From Plazaster borealis (taxonomy: Eukaryota > Echinodermata > Asteroidea > Forcipulatida > Labidiasteridae), in assembly GCA_021014325.1 (NCBI GenBank), contig CM037467.1:10317273-10381272 (forward strand): 64,000 bases of DNA, read 5' to 3'. The position numbers and the translations under genes are program-made. The notes beneath the pieces were generated by a model. The model worked only from the letters and a program-made list of their open reading frames with translations. It was not told where the DNA came from and ran no database searches. Of this stretch, positions 35,901 through 41,345 are shown piece after piece (position 1 is the stretch's first letter; each line of letters starts with the position of its first letter).

Positions 35901-38568
35901 TTGTGGCTCACTGTGTGCTCTGTGCTACGCGTGTGTCGGGTAGGCAAATCCTGAGTGCGATAGTTTATGGGATTGGTACCTCCTAAATAAGCACCAAAAC
36001 GCGTGTGAATTCGGCGCCGCTCATCGCTTTTAACCACGCGGCAGCAGTCAACATTTGTTATAGTTTTTTATTTTATAAATACTTTTAGTATTAGTTTTTA
36101 CTTTTAGTATTAGTTTTTATCATGATACATTTCGTAACTACATTTACACTGGGCGGCTTGTTTATCGTATTTAATTGAAGATTATCGTAGCGGCGTATTC
36201 CCGGCTCAAAATCGTATTTTCTACGCCCAAATCGTGTATGTTGGCATCTCTGTTTTAAGGAACCCTTTCTACCATTACTTACTTTAAATCCTGTAAGTTA
36301 TGTGTGAATCTTTGAACATTTGTGTCTTTGATCTTACCAATAGTGTACAGGGCCTTTAAGGACACAAGTGTCACAACCAGGACTCGAACCCACACTCTGC
36401 TGAACAGAAGCACCAGAGCTTGAGTCCGGTGCTCTTATGCGCTCGGCCACGACAGGCCATGTACAGTATGTACAGTGTCTATGTATGCTGGGCGTCACCA
36501 TGTTGGAACACTTGATGTGACAATTTTATCCATTATCATTCAGAGCATGTTTAGTGGCAGGACTAAAAACAGTGAGTGCTGACGTAACAAAGAGGCCAGA
36601 ATGTCACAAGACATGGTGTCAATGCTACCTCTAAATGTGTTTTTTTTTAAAGTCCTGCTGCTGACTATCAGTATCAGTATCATTAGGAAAATTTTCCTTG
36701 GTACCTTTTGTGTATTGTAATTTTTCCCCTGTCATTTTCAGCAAAATAGCAGCCTATTTCATTTTCAAGCATTTGTAATAAAGCAATTTAAAACTGTCCT
36801 TTAATTTCACTATGGCATGCAAATTTATAAAGCAATGCAATTAAACAAGGCTTAAAGTATCCTTTTGGTTTTTGCAACCATTTGATTGTTTTAATCCTAT
36901 AATTGCAGATTTGTTGTTATTACGTACAATAAAAGTAACCTATGAAAATTTCATTTCAAAAGGTGGAAGCGTTTTTTAGATATCGCCGAAAATCTGGAGC
37001 GAATATGTCCATGCATGAAAAGTTTCTCAGATTGAATTTTTTTGTTGAATATCTCATTCCAGCACAAAGTAGCCACCATTTTTAAAGTTAGAAAAGTAGA
37101 GCAGGAAGTATCACCTCTGATAATTTGACATCTATATGACCTGAACAAATCGCAAGACTTGGCACAATTCCCACTGGAAATTGTGCCAAGTCTTGTGATT
37201 CCCATCCTGCAAGAGAAACTCATGAATTATTCATGACTGTCTGGATTTATACTGCAATAATAGTGCACTTAACTTCCTGTTATGCACACATTTTATTCAC
37301 CTGGTTGGAATTCTGCCAAATCTTGTGATCTGTCTGTGAGACAGTCATGAATAATTCATGAGCTACGTGTGATGGACATGGCATGTATGTACAGTGAATG
37401 TACATCCATCAATTTTTTGCTATCAGTGCATGTACTGTACATGGACATGGACATGTACATGGCATGTACATACATGTACATGCACATGGACATGTACATG
37501 GACATGGCTGTACATGTACATGTACAGTACATATGTAATTATGCAGTAAAAGTAAACTTGCAGATTTTACAAAAACGTGTATAAATCTCTTTCAAGAGGA
37601 GTGTTGGCGCTGAAAAGAACCGATTGGGCAACGTTGAGTTTTTGTAAAGTGCAGTCAGCATTAGATAAAAACCAGATCACATGGTTTGGCATAATTCCAA
37701 CCAGGCAATCAAATATGGAGAGTTCTTACAAAAACAGAGTTCATGAATTATTCATGACCGTCTGGACAGATGACAGAATTTTACCAATTATAACCAATTG
37801 TACAGATGTAGAGTGCCCGAAATACAAATAACTCCAGAAATATATGTCTGGACAGCTCACAAGATTGTTTGGCACAATTCCAAACAGGTAACCAAACAAA
37901 CAGTTCTTGCCGAAGAACAATCAACTCATGAATTCATGACATCAGATCACAAAAATAAGCCAATTACATGAACTGTACATGCATGTAACCCTGTTGTACT
38001 GTTCCTGAAAGCGCATTGATCTTTTTCATGGTCATTGCCTAGGTGCCCTTTGAAATCAAAACTTAAAATTTCCCTCATTGAGATATGCCCTCAACAAAGG
38101 AAAAACTGTCTTGCCCTCGCAAGAACCAAGCAGGGTTCTCCCCAGGTTTTTTGCAAAACTGTGGCATTCTGGGCAAAATTTTTGAGATGTTTGGCTGAAG
38201 TGCGCTGAATTAAAACAAGGTCTTCGGAATGTTTTCTACTTGGTGTTTTTCTCGGTTTTCAAAGCCCTACTGTGCAATTCGGAGCATTCGATATGGTTTT
38301 TTTCCTTCATATTTTTTGTGAAACTACCGTATTAAAAGCGTATTGGCCAAAATTTGCGCAAATCGGCACGCAATTCGCGCATATCGGCCCAATACGCTAG
38401 CTTGTGCATGGGGAGAACCCTGCCAAGTATACATGTAAGAAAAGTTATTTCAACTCAGTGAACCTCGTTTTCATTAGTACTTAGTAGGTCTAACTAAATT
38501 GCTAATAATTTAAAAAACACACAGACTTACTGGAATAAAGCACTCTCTTCATCACAGGGCAACCCCAT
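14800..38568 (-). CDS. MAP3K14: MAP3K14/NIK-like protein kinase, 16 coding exons, about 2055 residues
   Basis: Exons in transcript order: 38568-38531, 32463-32306, 31489-28733, 28270-28149, 28021-27026, 25735-25601, 24234-23973, 22928-22794, 22061-21940, 21325-21178, 20609-20372, 18895-18330, 17516-17431, 16836-16707, 15781-15675, 14967-14800. All junctions are GT-AG and phases match. The product has an acidic repeat-rich N-terminus (residues about 66-985), a Lys/Glu-rich linker, a kinase domain (about 1370-1625), a low-complexity C-terminal region with a 42-residue repeat, and a C-terminal segment ending NWLWRINSDGRISGR. That ending resembles the human NIK C-terminus (FAWSWRVKHGQLENRP), and the activation loop GTECYMAPE resembles NIK's GTETHMAPE. 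Visible kinase residues: Gly loop GQGTFGHV, Lys about 1401 in FVSKRV, HKDVKPQN, DFG, MAPE. In vertebrates NIK phosphorylates IKK-alpha in non-canonical NF-kB signalling. A MAP3K8-like kinase is the main alternative, but the C-terminus favours NIK. Confidence 0.85.
15040..15390. repeat. Dispersed repeat interrupted by a family C element
   Basis: GAGGCCATGGCCTCTGTTGC at 15056 continues after an insertion at 15274 with CTTGACCTTGGTGCCCCTTG and GGCCTTGCCCTCTGAAAGAT. An uninterrupted relative is at 44518-44660, which serves as the empty-site reference. Confidence 0.7.
15081..15268. mobile_element. Family C MITE, 188 bp, with 5-bp target duplication CCTGG
   Basis: The ends are GCCCAATTTCATAGAGCTG and CAGCTCTGTGAAATTAGGC, inverted repeats with two mismatches. 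The flanks are CCTGG at 15076-15080 and CCTGG at 15269-15273. It is inserted in another dispersed repeat. Confidence 0.85.
15391..15578. mobile_element. Family C MITE, diverged copy
   Basis: The right end CTTAAGCAGCTCTATAAAAT followed by TAGGCCC is clear; the interior ACCAATCACAAATGGTACATG matches other copies. The left end is degenerate. Confidence 0.6.
15675..15781 (-). CDS. MAP3K14: NIK-like exon 15
   Basis: Acceptor GTACGTTGCAG; the first two bases complete a Lys codon. It encodes TSVTVFTNSLDLDPIKMKGS and SGFRVSDVARTTLSK, comparable in position to the NIK segment with LHLREFHRVKVGDIATG. Donor AAAG|GTACAA is weak but in phase. Confidence 0.8.
15815..16068. repeat. Three tandem copies, 91-102 bp each, in a NIK-like intron
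   Basis: GGCTTCAAGCTCACTGATTG recurs at about 15823, 15914 and 16016, each followed by CCTACCAGTACCAATCCTC or a close variant. The spacing makes a spurious repetitive open frame on the - strand. Confidence 0.8.
16224..16609. mobile_element. Family A-related MITE
   Basis: The left end GGCAGGGTGTACTTTTGGTA is matched by the right end TACCAAAAGTATACCCTCCC. The interior has ACAGGTTTGTTATTTTATGC and TTGGGATACACCA, shared with 24828-25200 and part of 49660-49800. Confidence 0.75.
16707..16836 (-). CDS. MAP3K14: NIK-like exon 14
   Basis: Acceptor TTCTCTTCAG, phase 0; donor CCCTCA|GTAAGT leaves one base. It encodes a Ser/Gly/Ala-rich stretch beginning AASGSIPNRASSGFG, with no recognised domain. Confidence 0.8.
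16985..17056 (-). repeat. tRNA-like SINE head or tRNA pseudogene
   Basis: The - strand reads TTGCTCAGTTGGTAGAGCGG (A box) and later GTTCGTTCAAATCCC (B box). The anticodon stem does not pair well, so a functional tRNA is unlikely. A close relative lies at 31618-31687. Confidence 0.55.
17110..17402. mobile_element. Family E element (CCCAAGACGTYAGTGA ends) split by another repeat
   Basis: The left end ATTCCCAAGACGTTAGTGAG is at 17126 and the right end CACCGACGTCTTGGGCCAAG near 17385. Intact copies, about 140 bp, are at 55440-55578 and 59667-59805. The insert at about 17215-17378 resembles segments near 51100-51230 and 53400-53545 (TTTATTTTCAGG, TTCTGCAGAATCAGGGA). Confidence 0.6.
17431..17516 (-). 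CDS. MAP3K14: NIK-like exon 13
   Basis: Acceptor GATTTTGCAG; the first two bases complete a Glu codon. It encodes HSLELPESFHQELNVGLVER and SSRTVYDS, ending phase 0 at donor TCG|GTGAGT. Confidence 0.82.
17600..17895. repeat. Minisatellite, about 41-bp unit
   Basis: Units of CTCCCCATTCATGCGACTGA plus CCAATCACAACCAAGATAA are repeated about seven times, some shortened. The same unit appears in the opposite orientation at 21048-21165, in another intron of the same gene. Confidence 0.9.
18330..18895 (-). CDS. MAP3K14: NIK-like exon 12, with in-frame 42-residue tandem repeat
   Basis: Acceptor CTCACCTCTCAG; donor CATG|GTAAAC. The 126-bp unit is present about three times (starts near 18778, 18652 and 18526, minus strand). 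Each contains MDMQAPGP, DGAPA(N/K)KDIGE and SLAA, and is rich in Pro, Gly, Asp and Ala. The first two copies are almost identical. No known domain is recognised. The repeat length keeps the frame and adds about 84 residues over a single copy. Confidence 0.85.
19045..19250. mobile_element. Partial family A-related MITE
   Basis: TTAAAGGTAGATACTC is followed by ACCACAAAAACTTACTTGGT and GCTGTTGATAGTATAAAC, as in the copies at 16224 and 24828. The right end was not found. Confidence 0.5.
20372..20609 (-). CDS. MAP3K14: NIK-like exon 11
   Basis: Acceptor CTCCTGTGTAG; the first two bases complete a Val codon. It begins DELFNVRAIEEELNPAPEAP and ends NAEQNPPK plus two bases at donor AAAAG|GTAATT. It directly follows the kinase domain and is Pro/Glu rich. 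Confidence 0.82.
20745..20886. mobile_element. Small TIR element
   Basis: GGCTGTGTCCAAACTGGCTG at the left and CTACCAATTTGGATACGGCC at the right are imperfect inverted repeats. The inner parts GGCTACGGCTATGGC and CAGCCGTAGCCGTAGC also pair. A relative is at 14685-14785. Confidence 0.65.
21048..21165. repeat. Three units of the 17.6-kb minisatellite in inverted orientation
   Basis: TTGGTTGTGATTGGTCAGTC and GCATGAATGGGGAGGAGTT are reverse complements of the unit at 17600-17895. The array stops just before the donor of exon 10 at 21177. Confidence 0.88.
21178..21325 (-). CDS. MAP3K14: NIK-like exon 10 (kinase subdomain XI)
   Basis: Acceptor GGTACCAG, phase 0; donor CTCG|GTGAGT. It encodes DVPSNADPRVYEFIASGLVS and DFRQRPSSAEVL. 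The Arg in QRP is the conserved subdomain XI arginine. This closes the C-lobe of the kinase. Confidence 0.87.
21574..21765. mobile_element. Fold-back element, 192 bp, with arms of about 68 bp
   Basis: AATGATCCACACAAATATAC at 21586 returns as GTATATTTGTGTGGATCATT near 21733, and ACTAACA pairs with TGTTAGT. The loop is about 55 bp. A partial family A-related MITE lies immediately left at 21447-21545. Confidence 0.85.
21940..22061 (-). CDS. MAP3K14: NIK-like exon 9 (kinase subdomains IX-X)
   Basis: Acceptor TCAATTGCAG; the first two bases complete a Lys codon; donor ATC|GTAAGT, phase 0. It encodes SEPYNGTADVWSAFCTLICA and ISGDPPWCQRYKNVRVKIFI. ADVWS is subdomain IX, and PPW is common to NIK and MAP3K8 families. 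Confidence 0.88.
22794..22928 (-). CDS. MAP3K14: NIK-like exon 8 (catalytic loop end, DFG, activation loop)
   Basis: Acceptor TTTCTTTCAG; the first two bases complete a Pro codon so that the joined text is HKDVKPQNILID. It continues IRLIDFGESKRLDRDLMLTK and GPEGTECYMAPEIA. The DFG Asp is about residue 1505. The Thr of GTE (about 1525) corresponds in position to the activation-loop Thr of human NIK (T559). Donor GCAA|GTGAGT. Confidence 0.9.
22960..23560. repeat. Tandem array, about 115-bp unit, five copies
   Basis: AATATCATCCACTGTGGTTT recurs at about 22964, 23072, 23185, 23298, 23415 and 23530 with ACAGTCAACCCTCCTACTTT and CTATGCCAGCCTGCAATAT between. It lies in the intron between exons 7 and 8. 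Confidence 0.88.
23746..23936. mobile_element. Family C MITE
   Basis: The left end CCCAATTTCACAGAGCTCTG and the right end TTAAGCAGCTCTATGAAATT form imperfect TIRs. It ends about 35 bp from the donor of exon 7. Confidence 0.65.
23973..24234 (-). CDS. MAP3K14: NIK-like exon 7 (kinase subdomains II-VIb)
   Basis: Acceptor ATTACTATAG, phase 0; donor AAAC|GTAAGT leaves one base. It starts VPLEKFSCNEALIWSSLEHS (candidate alpha-C Glu in CNEAL), continues through EALDWLHGKRIVHKDVK. The catalytic Asp is in HKDVK, where human NIK has HGDVK. The acceptor is next to a SINE whose ATT-repeat tail contributes part of the pyrimidine-poor tract. Confidence 0.9.
24237..24668 (-). mobile_element. tRNA-Leu-derived SINE, full length
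   Basis: On the - strand the head GTCGTGGCCGAGCGGATAAG, then ACTCAAGC anticodon region (CAA), a long variable arm and GGGTTCGAATCC give a class II tRNA-Leu(CAA)-like sequence. The body and the TTATTATTATT tail follow. The tail directly abuts the splice acceptor of NIK-like exon 7 (24235-24236). Confidence 0.88.
24702..25520. mobile_element. Family F repeat (ATAGACTGTGCAA end) interrupted by a MITE
   Basis: The left part 24702-24800 and right part 25205-25500 match the uninterrupted copy at 47837-48370 (AAATCAAATCTTCTTT, then AAATTAACATTGAAACAA, GTAACTGGAAACAGAGG). The 24828-25200 insert separates them. Confidence 0.75.
24828..25200. mobile_element. Family A-related MITE inserted in a family F repeat
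   Basis: It begins TTAAAGGTATCGTACATGTT and ends CAAACGTGTTCAGCGCCTTT. It shares GCTGTTGATAGTATAAAACA and CACCAAGTGAGAACACTGG with other copies. Confidence 0.78.
25601..25735 (-). CDS. MAP3K14: NIK-like exon 6 (kinase subdomains I-II)
   Basis: Acceptor TTTTTTCTCAG, phase 0; donor CGA|GTGAGT, phase 0. It encodes the glycine-rich loop FLGQGTFGHVFLIRDKV and the strand KDFVSKRV, whose Lys aligns with the catalytic Lys of NIK (AVKKV). Confidence 0.88.
27026..28021 (-). CDS. MAP3K14: NIK-like exon 5 (charged linker before kinase domain)
   Basis: Acceptor TTCTTTACAG, phase 0; donor AAA|GTAAGA, phase 0; 332 codons. It starts MGVTLPPLQNGVKKSRGDED. A basic run EKKEKKKKKKDEK and TKRKSDEKDE could act as nuclear localisation signals (inference). 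The later part is Pro/Gly rich and includes PPGQPPPPRQE and GPPGGGAAGPDPESG. It ends DQDGVLRCK. I recognise no folded domain. The sequence STEE fits the loose TRAF-binding pattern, which is weak evidence. Confidence 0.85.
28149..28270 (-). CDS. MAP3K14: NIK-like exon 4
   Basis: Acceptor CTCAATGCACAG; the first two bases complete a Lys codon; donor CAG|GTGATA. It encodes ESTKCLSDESFKVKSTTNDP and SSNGGKGNCPADQARKGSGQ. No domain is recognised; the call rests on phase continuity with exons 3 and 5. Confidence 0.75.
28733..31489 (-). CDS. MAP3K14: NIK-like exon 3: giant exon of 29-residue repeats
   Basis: Acceptor TTTTTGACAG; donor GAAAA|GTAAGT. It is 2757 bp with no stop. After about 45 residues (NVSTSFNKNEDTKGEVPEES) there are about 30 copies of an 87-bp unit encoding AEKLLKENQIEQTQHH plus (E/K)TV(S/Q)PSEVEKEDE. 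The repeats are strongly acidic with a heptad-compatible LLKENQ segment, suggesting helix or coiled-coil stretches (inference). Nothing like it exists in vertebrate NIK as I know it. Phases on both sides and the very clean open frame support translation. Long open frames on the opposite strand are a consequence of the unit being 87 bp. Confidence 0.85.
28740..31349 (-). repeat. Coding minisatellite, 87-bp unit, about 30 copies
   Basis: The unit is divisible by 3. Variants change Ile/Thr/Asn after ENQ, HH/HQ/HY, and TVSPS/TVQPS. Units 15-20 and 23-28 encode the same peptides in the same order, so an eight-unit (696-bp) block has been duplicated. One unit carries a two-residue insertion (HHEHE). 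Confidence 0.95.
31618..31687 (-). repeat. tRNA-like SINE head or tRNA pseudogene
   Basis: The - strand reads ATAGCTCAGTTGGTAGAGCG and CATTGGTTCAAATCCCATCC, good A and B boxes. The anticodon stem has mismatches. Related to 16985-17056. Confidence 0.55.
31965..32000. repeat. Interstitial telomere-like repeat (CCCTAA)n
   Basis: The run CCTAACCCTAACCCTAACCC is followed by TCACCCTAAC; about five and a half units with one substitution, in intron 2 of the NIK-like gene. Confidence 0.9.
32306..32463 (-). CDS. MAP3K14: NIK-like exon 2
   Basis: Acceptor TTTTTCTTCAG; the first base completes a Gln codon; donor CCAG|GTAAGT leaves one base. It encodes SATPTCNLSQASGDCAETPL and GLTVGFLTARLSLKSVKIVN. No canonical NIK TRAF3-binding motif (ISIIAQA in human) is visible here or in exon 1. 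Confidence 0.78.
32555..32955. mobile_element. Family C MITE nested inside another family C copy
   Basis: The inner element 32691-32886 has ends GCCAAATTTCATAGAGCTGC and CAGCTCTATGAAATTGGGC, flanked by CCTGG and CCTGT. The outer copy has AACCAGTCACAAACAATA and GTGGTAATTTAGCTGGTAAC on the left and TGTGTTAAGCAATTTTATG on the right. Confidence 0.7.
33040..33370. repeat. Diverged tandem duplication, intron 1 of the NIK-like gene
   Basis: AATTATTTAGGAA..GTACAACCAGAATCACAAAC at 33055 and AATTATTTAGGAA..GTGCAACCAGAATTACAAAC at 33252; TTGCTTGACTGGAAA at 33167 and 33309. It produces a spurious minus-strand open frame. Confidence 0.65.
33628..34041. mobile_element. MITE with TIR TTTAAAGGGTCTGTATAC
   Basis: The left end AAAGGGTCTGTATACGTTTG pairs with the right end CATTTGTATGCAGACCCTTT. 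The interior ATTTCATTTCAAAAGGTGG and TTTGAGATATTGCCGAAAA also occurs in the truncated copy at 36850-37035. Confidence 0.82.
34285..34616. mobile_element. TIR element, 332 bp, target duplication TATA
   Basis: The ends are GACCATGT and ACATGGTC. TATA stands on both sides (34281-34284 and 34617-34620). Removing the element and one TATA restores CTTCTTATATAGCGC, the intact SINE sequence seen at 24255. No ORF. Confidence 0.85.
34901..36358. mobile_element. Family A MITE, inverted, split by a 1.1-kb element
   Basis: The left piece 34901-35111 and right piece 36254-36358 read as the reverse complement of 2202-2545, from TGATTCAACATA through AAACGATAACATTTTAGGCA to CCAATAGTGTACAGGGCCTT. Confidence 0.85.
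35112..36253. mobile_element. TIR element, 1142 bp, target duplication TTTA
   Basis: The ends are perfect 16-bp inverted repeats, ACAGAGATGCCAACAT and ATGTTGGCATCTCTGT. TTTA flanks both sides (35108-35111, 36254-36257). Excision restores AAATATTTTAAGGAACCC, the intact family A sequence. Inside are an A-rich tract near 35318 and a 111-residue minus-strand open frame (35559-35894) with no recognised motif. Non-autonomous; class not assigned. Confidence 0.85.
36850..37035. mobile_element. Truncated copy of the 33.6-kb MITE
   Basis: AAAATTTCATTTCAAAAGGT followed by GGAAGCGTTTTTTAGATATC and GCCGAAAATCTGGAGCGAAT match the 33628 element. The right half is missing. Confidence 0.6.
37152..37196. repeat. 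Near-perfect hairpin, about 19-bp stem
   Basis: CAAGACTTGGCACAATTCC at 37153 pairs with GGAAATTGTGCCAAGTCTTG at 37176, with one bulged base and a 4-nt loop. Related ACTTGGCACAATTCC sequence recurs in tandem at 41225. Confidence 0.8.
37370..37530. repeat. ATGTAC/ACATGG-rich simple repeat
   Basis: Dense ACATGTACATG and GGACATGTACATGG motifs. A spurious Met/Tyr-rich frame results. Shorter ACATGTACATG runs occur at several other places in the window. Confidence 0.8.
38531..38568 (-). CDS. MAP3K14: NIK-like exon 1, coding part
   Basis: ATG at 38568-38566 starts MGLPCDEESALF plus two bases of a Gln codon; donor TTCCA|GTAAGT. An in-frame TGA lies ten codons upstream, with no ATG between, which supports this start. 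The exon is small, so confidence rests on phase match to exon 2. Confidence 0.72.
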
Positions 38569-38675
38569 GCTGCTGTTTGTCTCCCTTGACTCCAATCACA
38601 CACCAGTTGTTTATAAGGATGTTGTCATGAAACAGTGTGCGTGCGCTAGTCAATCTCTGATATAAATGCCACCCG
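38531..38675 (-). other. MAP3K14: Exon with 5' leader and start codon of the NIK-like gene
   Basis: The minus strand shows a polypyrimidine stretch TTTTTTTTCTTCTAAAATTA then CAG and exon sequence CGGGTGGCATTTATATCAGA. A good acceptor upstream of the ATG means at least one untranslated exon exists further right. Confidence 0.65.
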
Positions 38676-38756
38676 CTGTAATTTTAGAAGAAAAAAAACA
38701 AAACATCGTCAACTTCAAAACACAGTTTAGAATGGTAACACAGTGTTCAAAACTCA

Positions 38757-39184
38757 TATAATAATAATAATAGTGGCTTCTTACAGCGCTCATATGTATC
38801 TGTCACTCAGTGAGCTCAAGGCGCTTCAACATTCAGTATTTTCCTGCAAGGTATGTTGGGCTACGTTTTTGAAGTAAGAGATCAATTCCATTACATAGCA
38901 CCATGTAATGGTTTACAAGGTGCTGTGGCGCAATGCTGCCGATCACACCAGGAACACCAGGGCGAACCCCTTCTCTTTACGATAAGTGCACTGGGTTCTT
39001 TTACGTGCATTACACAACACACGGGACCAACGGCTTTACGTCCCATCCGAAGGACGAAGCAATAATGGTTAAGTGTCTTGCTTAAGGACACAAGTGTCAT
39101 GACCAGGACTCGAACACACACTCTGCTGAACAGAAACACCAGAGCTTGGGTCGGGTGCTCTTATCAGCTCTGCCACGACACGCC
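38757..39184 (-). mobile_element. tRNA-Leu-derived SINE
   Basis: It reads AATAATAATAATAGTGGCTT on the left (tail) and GCTCTGCCACGACACGCC at the right (head). Body motifs TTACGTCCCATCCGAAGGAC and GGTTAAGTGTCTTGCTTAAG are intact. This is the best uninterrupted reference copy. Confidence 0.87.
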
Positions 39185-39189
39185 AGTAC

Positions 39190-41220
39190 TTGTTGGAGCA
39201 GCGTGCCACAGCAGAGCCAGGCCTCCCCTTCACTTTTTTGCTTACTTACAGTGTACAGTGTAGCCCACAGGACCAGTTAGCTTGTCATTTCACTAGTCTG
39301 CCAGCTTTTTCACTCTAGCTCACACTTCTTCCTAGGTATAGGGACATCGTTCACCACAAAACTTGCCAGCAGCCGAACTACTTGGAGAGAATTTTGACTG
39401 GTCCTCGGGTAATTTTAACTAGCATTTGGCCAGAAGACCAGCTGAGAGAATGCACCCAGATTTGTTCTATAAATGACACACCACAGAACCCTGAGAAAAA
39501 ACACACAAACTTTTCGACTCTGACCAAGAGGGTTTGTGTCATAAAACAAAACATTGAGAGCAAACCACAGGCAGCATGGGCAGCAATGTTTGTACATGAC
39601 ATCATACGTAGCCGAGGGAGGAGTTACATAGGCCTACATGTACCACACAAACTACATTCAACTGTATTTCAAGCTGTGGTGCAATAATCCAAGGCATTGT
39701 TGCTGTAAAAACACAGTGATGTGGGTTTTGTACTATACACACATTTTCAGAACATACACTGTACATGTAATAAGTAATACTGTGTGTGCTAACATCCACA
39801 AACACATTATAGACAAAGTACAGCACTATTGGCAAATAATCAGGAACAAAATTGATTAGTTTCAATCTGAAAGCTCATTAATTATAAAGTTCATACCAGT
39901 ATCATTCATTAACACTACAGAAAAATTGCCATCCCCTACATGAGTAAATACAGTACTATGACAAACTCATAATGAAAACCACCAGAATTAATCACTACCC
40001 AAACTGCTTGACAATTTGTTTTATTCTTTCGTTAGTCTGTGTTTCTTTAAACACATGAATATGAATGTTCACATGAATATGAATTCAACTTGAATATGAA
40101 TGAGAACAAAATCCCTGACAAAACATTTACAGTTAATTTGTTCACTCAAATAGGACTAATACCAAACTTGATGAAATATTCAAACGCTAGTTGAATGGTG
40201 TATTTAGTGCACAGGTATAATTATGTGATTTTTCCTTGTACAGTTGGAAGGATAATACTTAATTTTTTGAACAATTTTGTGAATTTAAGGTTTTTCTATG
40301 GTATGTGGGCCAAACTTGGGTGTTCGCCAACTTCATGGGCATCATAAGACAGATTTGTTGACTTACTTTTGGAATTTACATGTAAACAACAATAAGTAAT
40401 GTAAAATGAGGCACTCAAGAAAGAAAAAATTACATTCAGTGTTTGATGTGTAGTACACGATTACAGTATTTCCATTTATAACGTCGTCAGTAGCAACATG
40501 AACTGATAAAGTGTGTAACACAGCCAAAATTCTGTGTTTGGAAAAAATCACGATTTAAGTTATTTTTGTTTTTTTCAAACTGCTGTTTCGGAGACTACTT
40601 AATATAAAAATGTTAATACCCAAATAAAACTTGACTTCTTCTTTAGTACAGAACTGTCAATGTATTTTCAATCTAAACCAATTCATTGTTTTTGACCACA
40701 TGAAGGGGCCGACTACGGCAATGGTTGCTTGTATGTGTATCAATGGCAAAACAAATCATACTAATTAATAATATTAATTTAAAAACAACAACAAAAGAGA
40801 TGTTGTACTGTTTTGCGTGGAGTGCTGTGTTTTAGGTTCTCAAGTGCTCTCACACGCGGTCAAAAATACTGTGGTTTGAGTCAGGACCCCCCCCCCCCCC
40901 ATTTTTTAAATTTTTAAATCGGTAGTTTCACGAAAAACACATTAAGAGAAAACCATAGAATTAGAATACTCCAGATTGCACAGGAGGGCGTTGAAAACCA
41001 AGATAAACATCGAGTAGAAAACATTCCGAAGCCCTTGTTTCAATTCAGCGCGCTTCGGCCAAACGTCTCCAAATTTTGGCCCAGAATGCCCTACAGTTTT
41101 GAAAAACCTGGGGAGGATGCTGCGAGTCTTTGGAATAGATTAGATTGTGCACAATTCCAACAGGTTGTAATGTATAGGTTGTAATTTATGCAGATCTCTT
41201 GCACAATCATGTCTGGTTAG
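39190..41220. other. Stretch without a recognised gene
   Basis: Probably intron 1 of the NIK-like gene. Only short open frames are present, none with a recognised motif. There is a poly-C run at 40889-40902. Confidence 0.4.
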
Positions 41221-41224
41221 ATCA

Positions 41225-41345
41225 AAGACTTGGCACAATTCCAATGAGACTTGGCACAAGTCCAATGAGACTTGGCACAAGTCCAATGAGACTTGGCACA
41301 AGTCCAATGAGACTTGGCACAATTCCAATGAGACTTGGCGGCAAA
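41225..41345. repeat. 21-bp tandem repeat, about six copies
   Basis: AGACTTGGCACAAGTCCAATG repeats with ATTCC/GTCCA variants. The unit is 21 bp, so the minus strand shows a spurious LCQVSLD-repeat frame. Confidence 0.88.

Larger units (their letters stand above)
34261..36460 (-). mobile_element. tRNA-Leu-derived SINE carrying three nested insertions
   Basis: SINE pieces are 34261-34284, 34617-34900 and 36360-36460 (tRNA head with GAGTCCGGTGCTCTTATGCG). The first gap is a 332-bp TIR element; the second is a family A MITE, itself split by a 1.1-kb TIR element. About 30 bp of SINE and the outer MITE end were lost at the 34900 junction. Confidence 0.85.
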
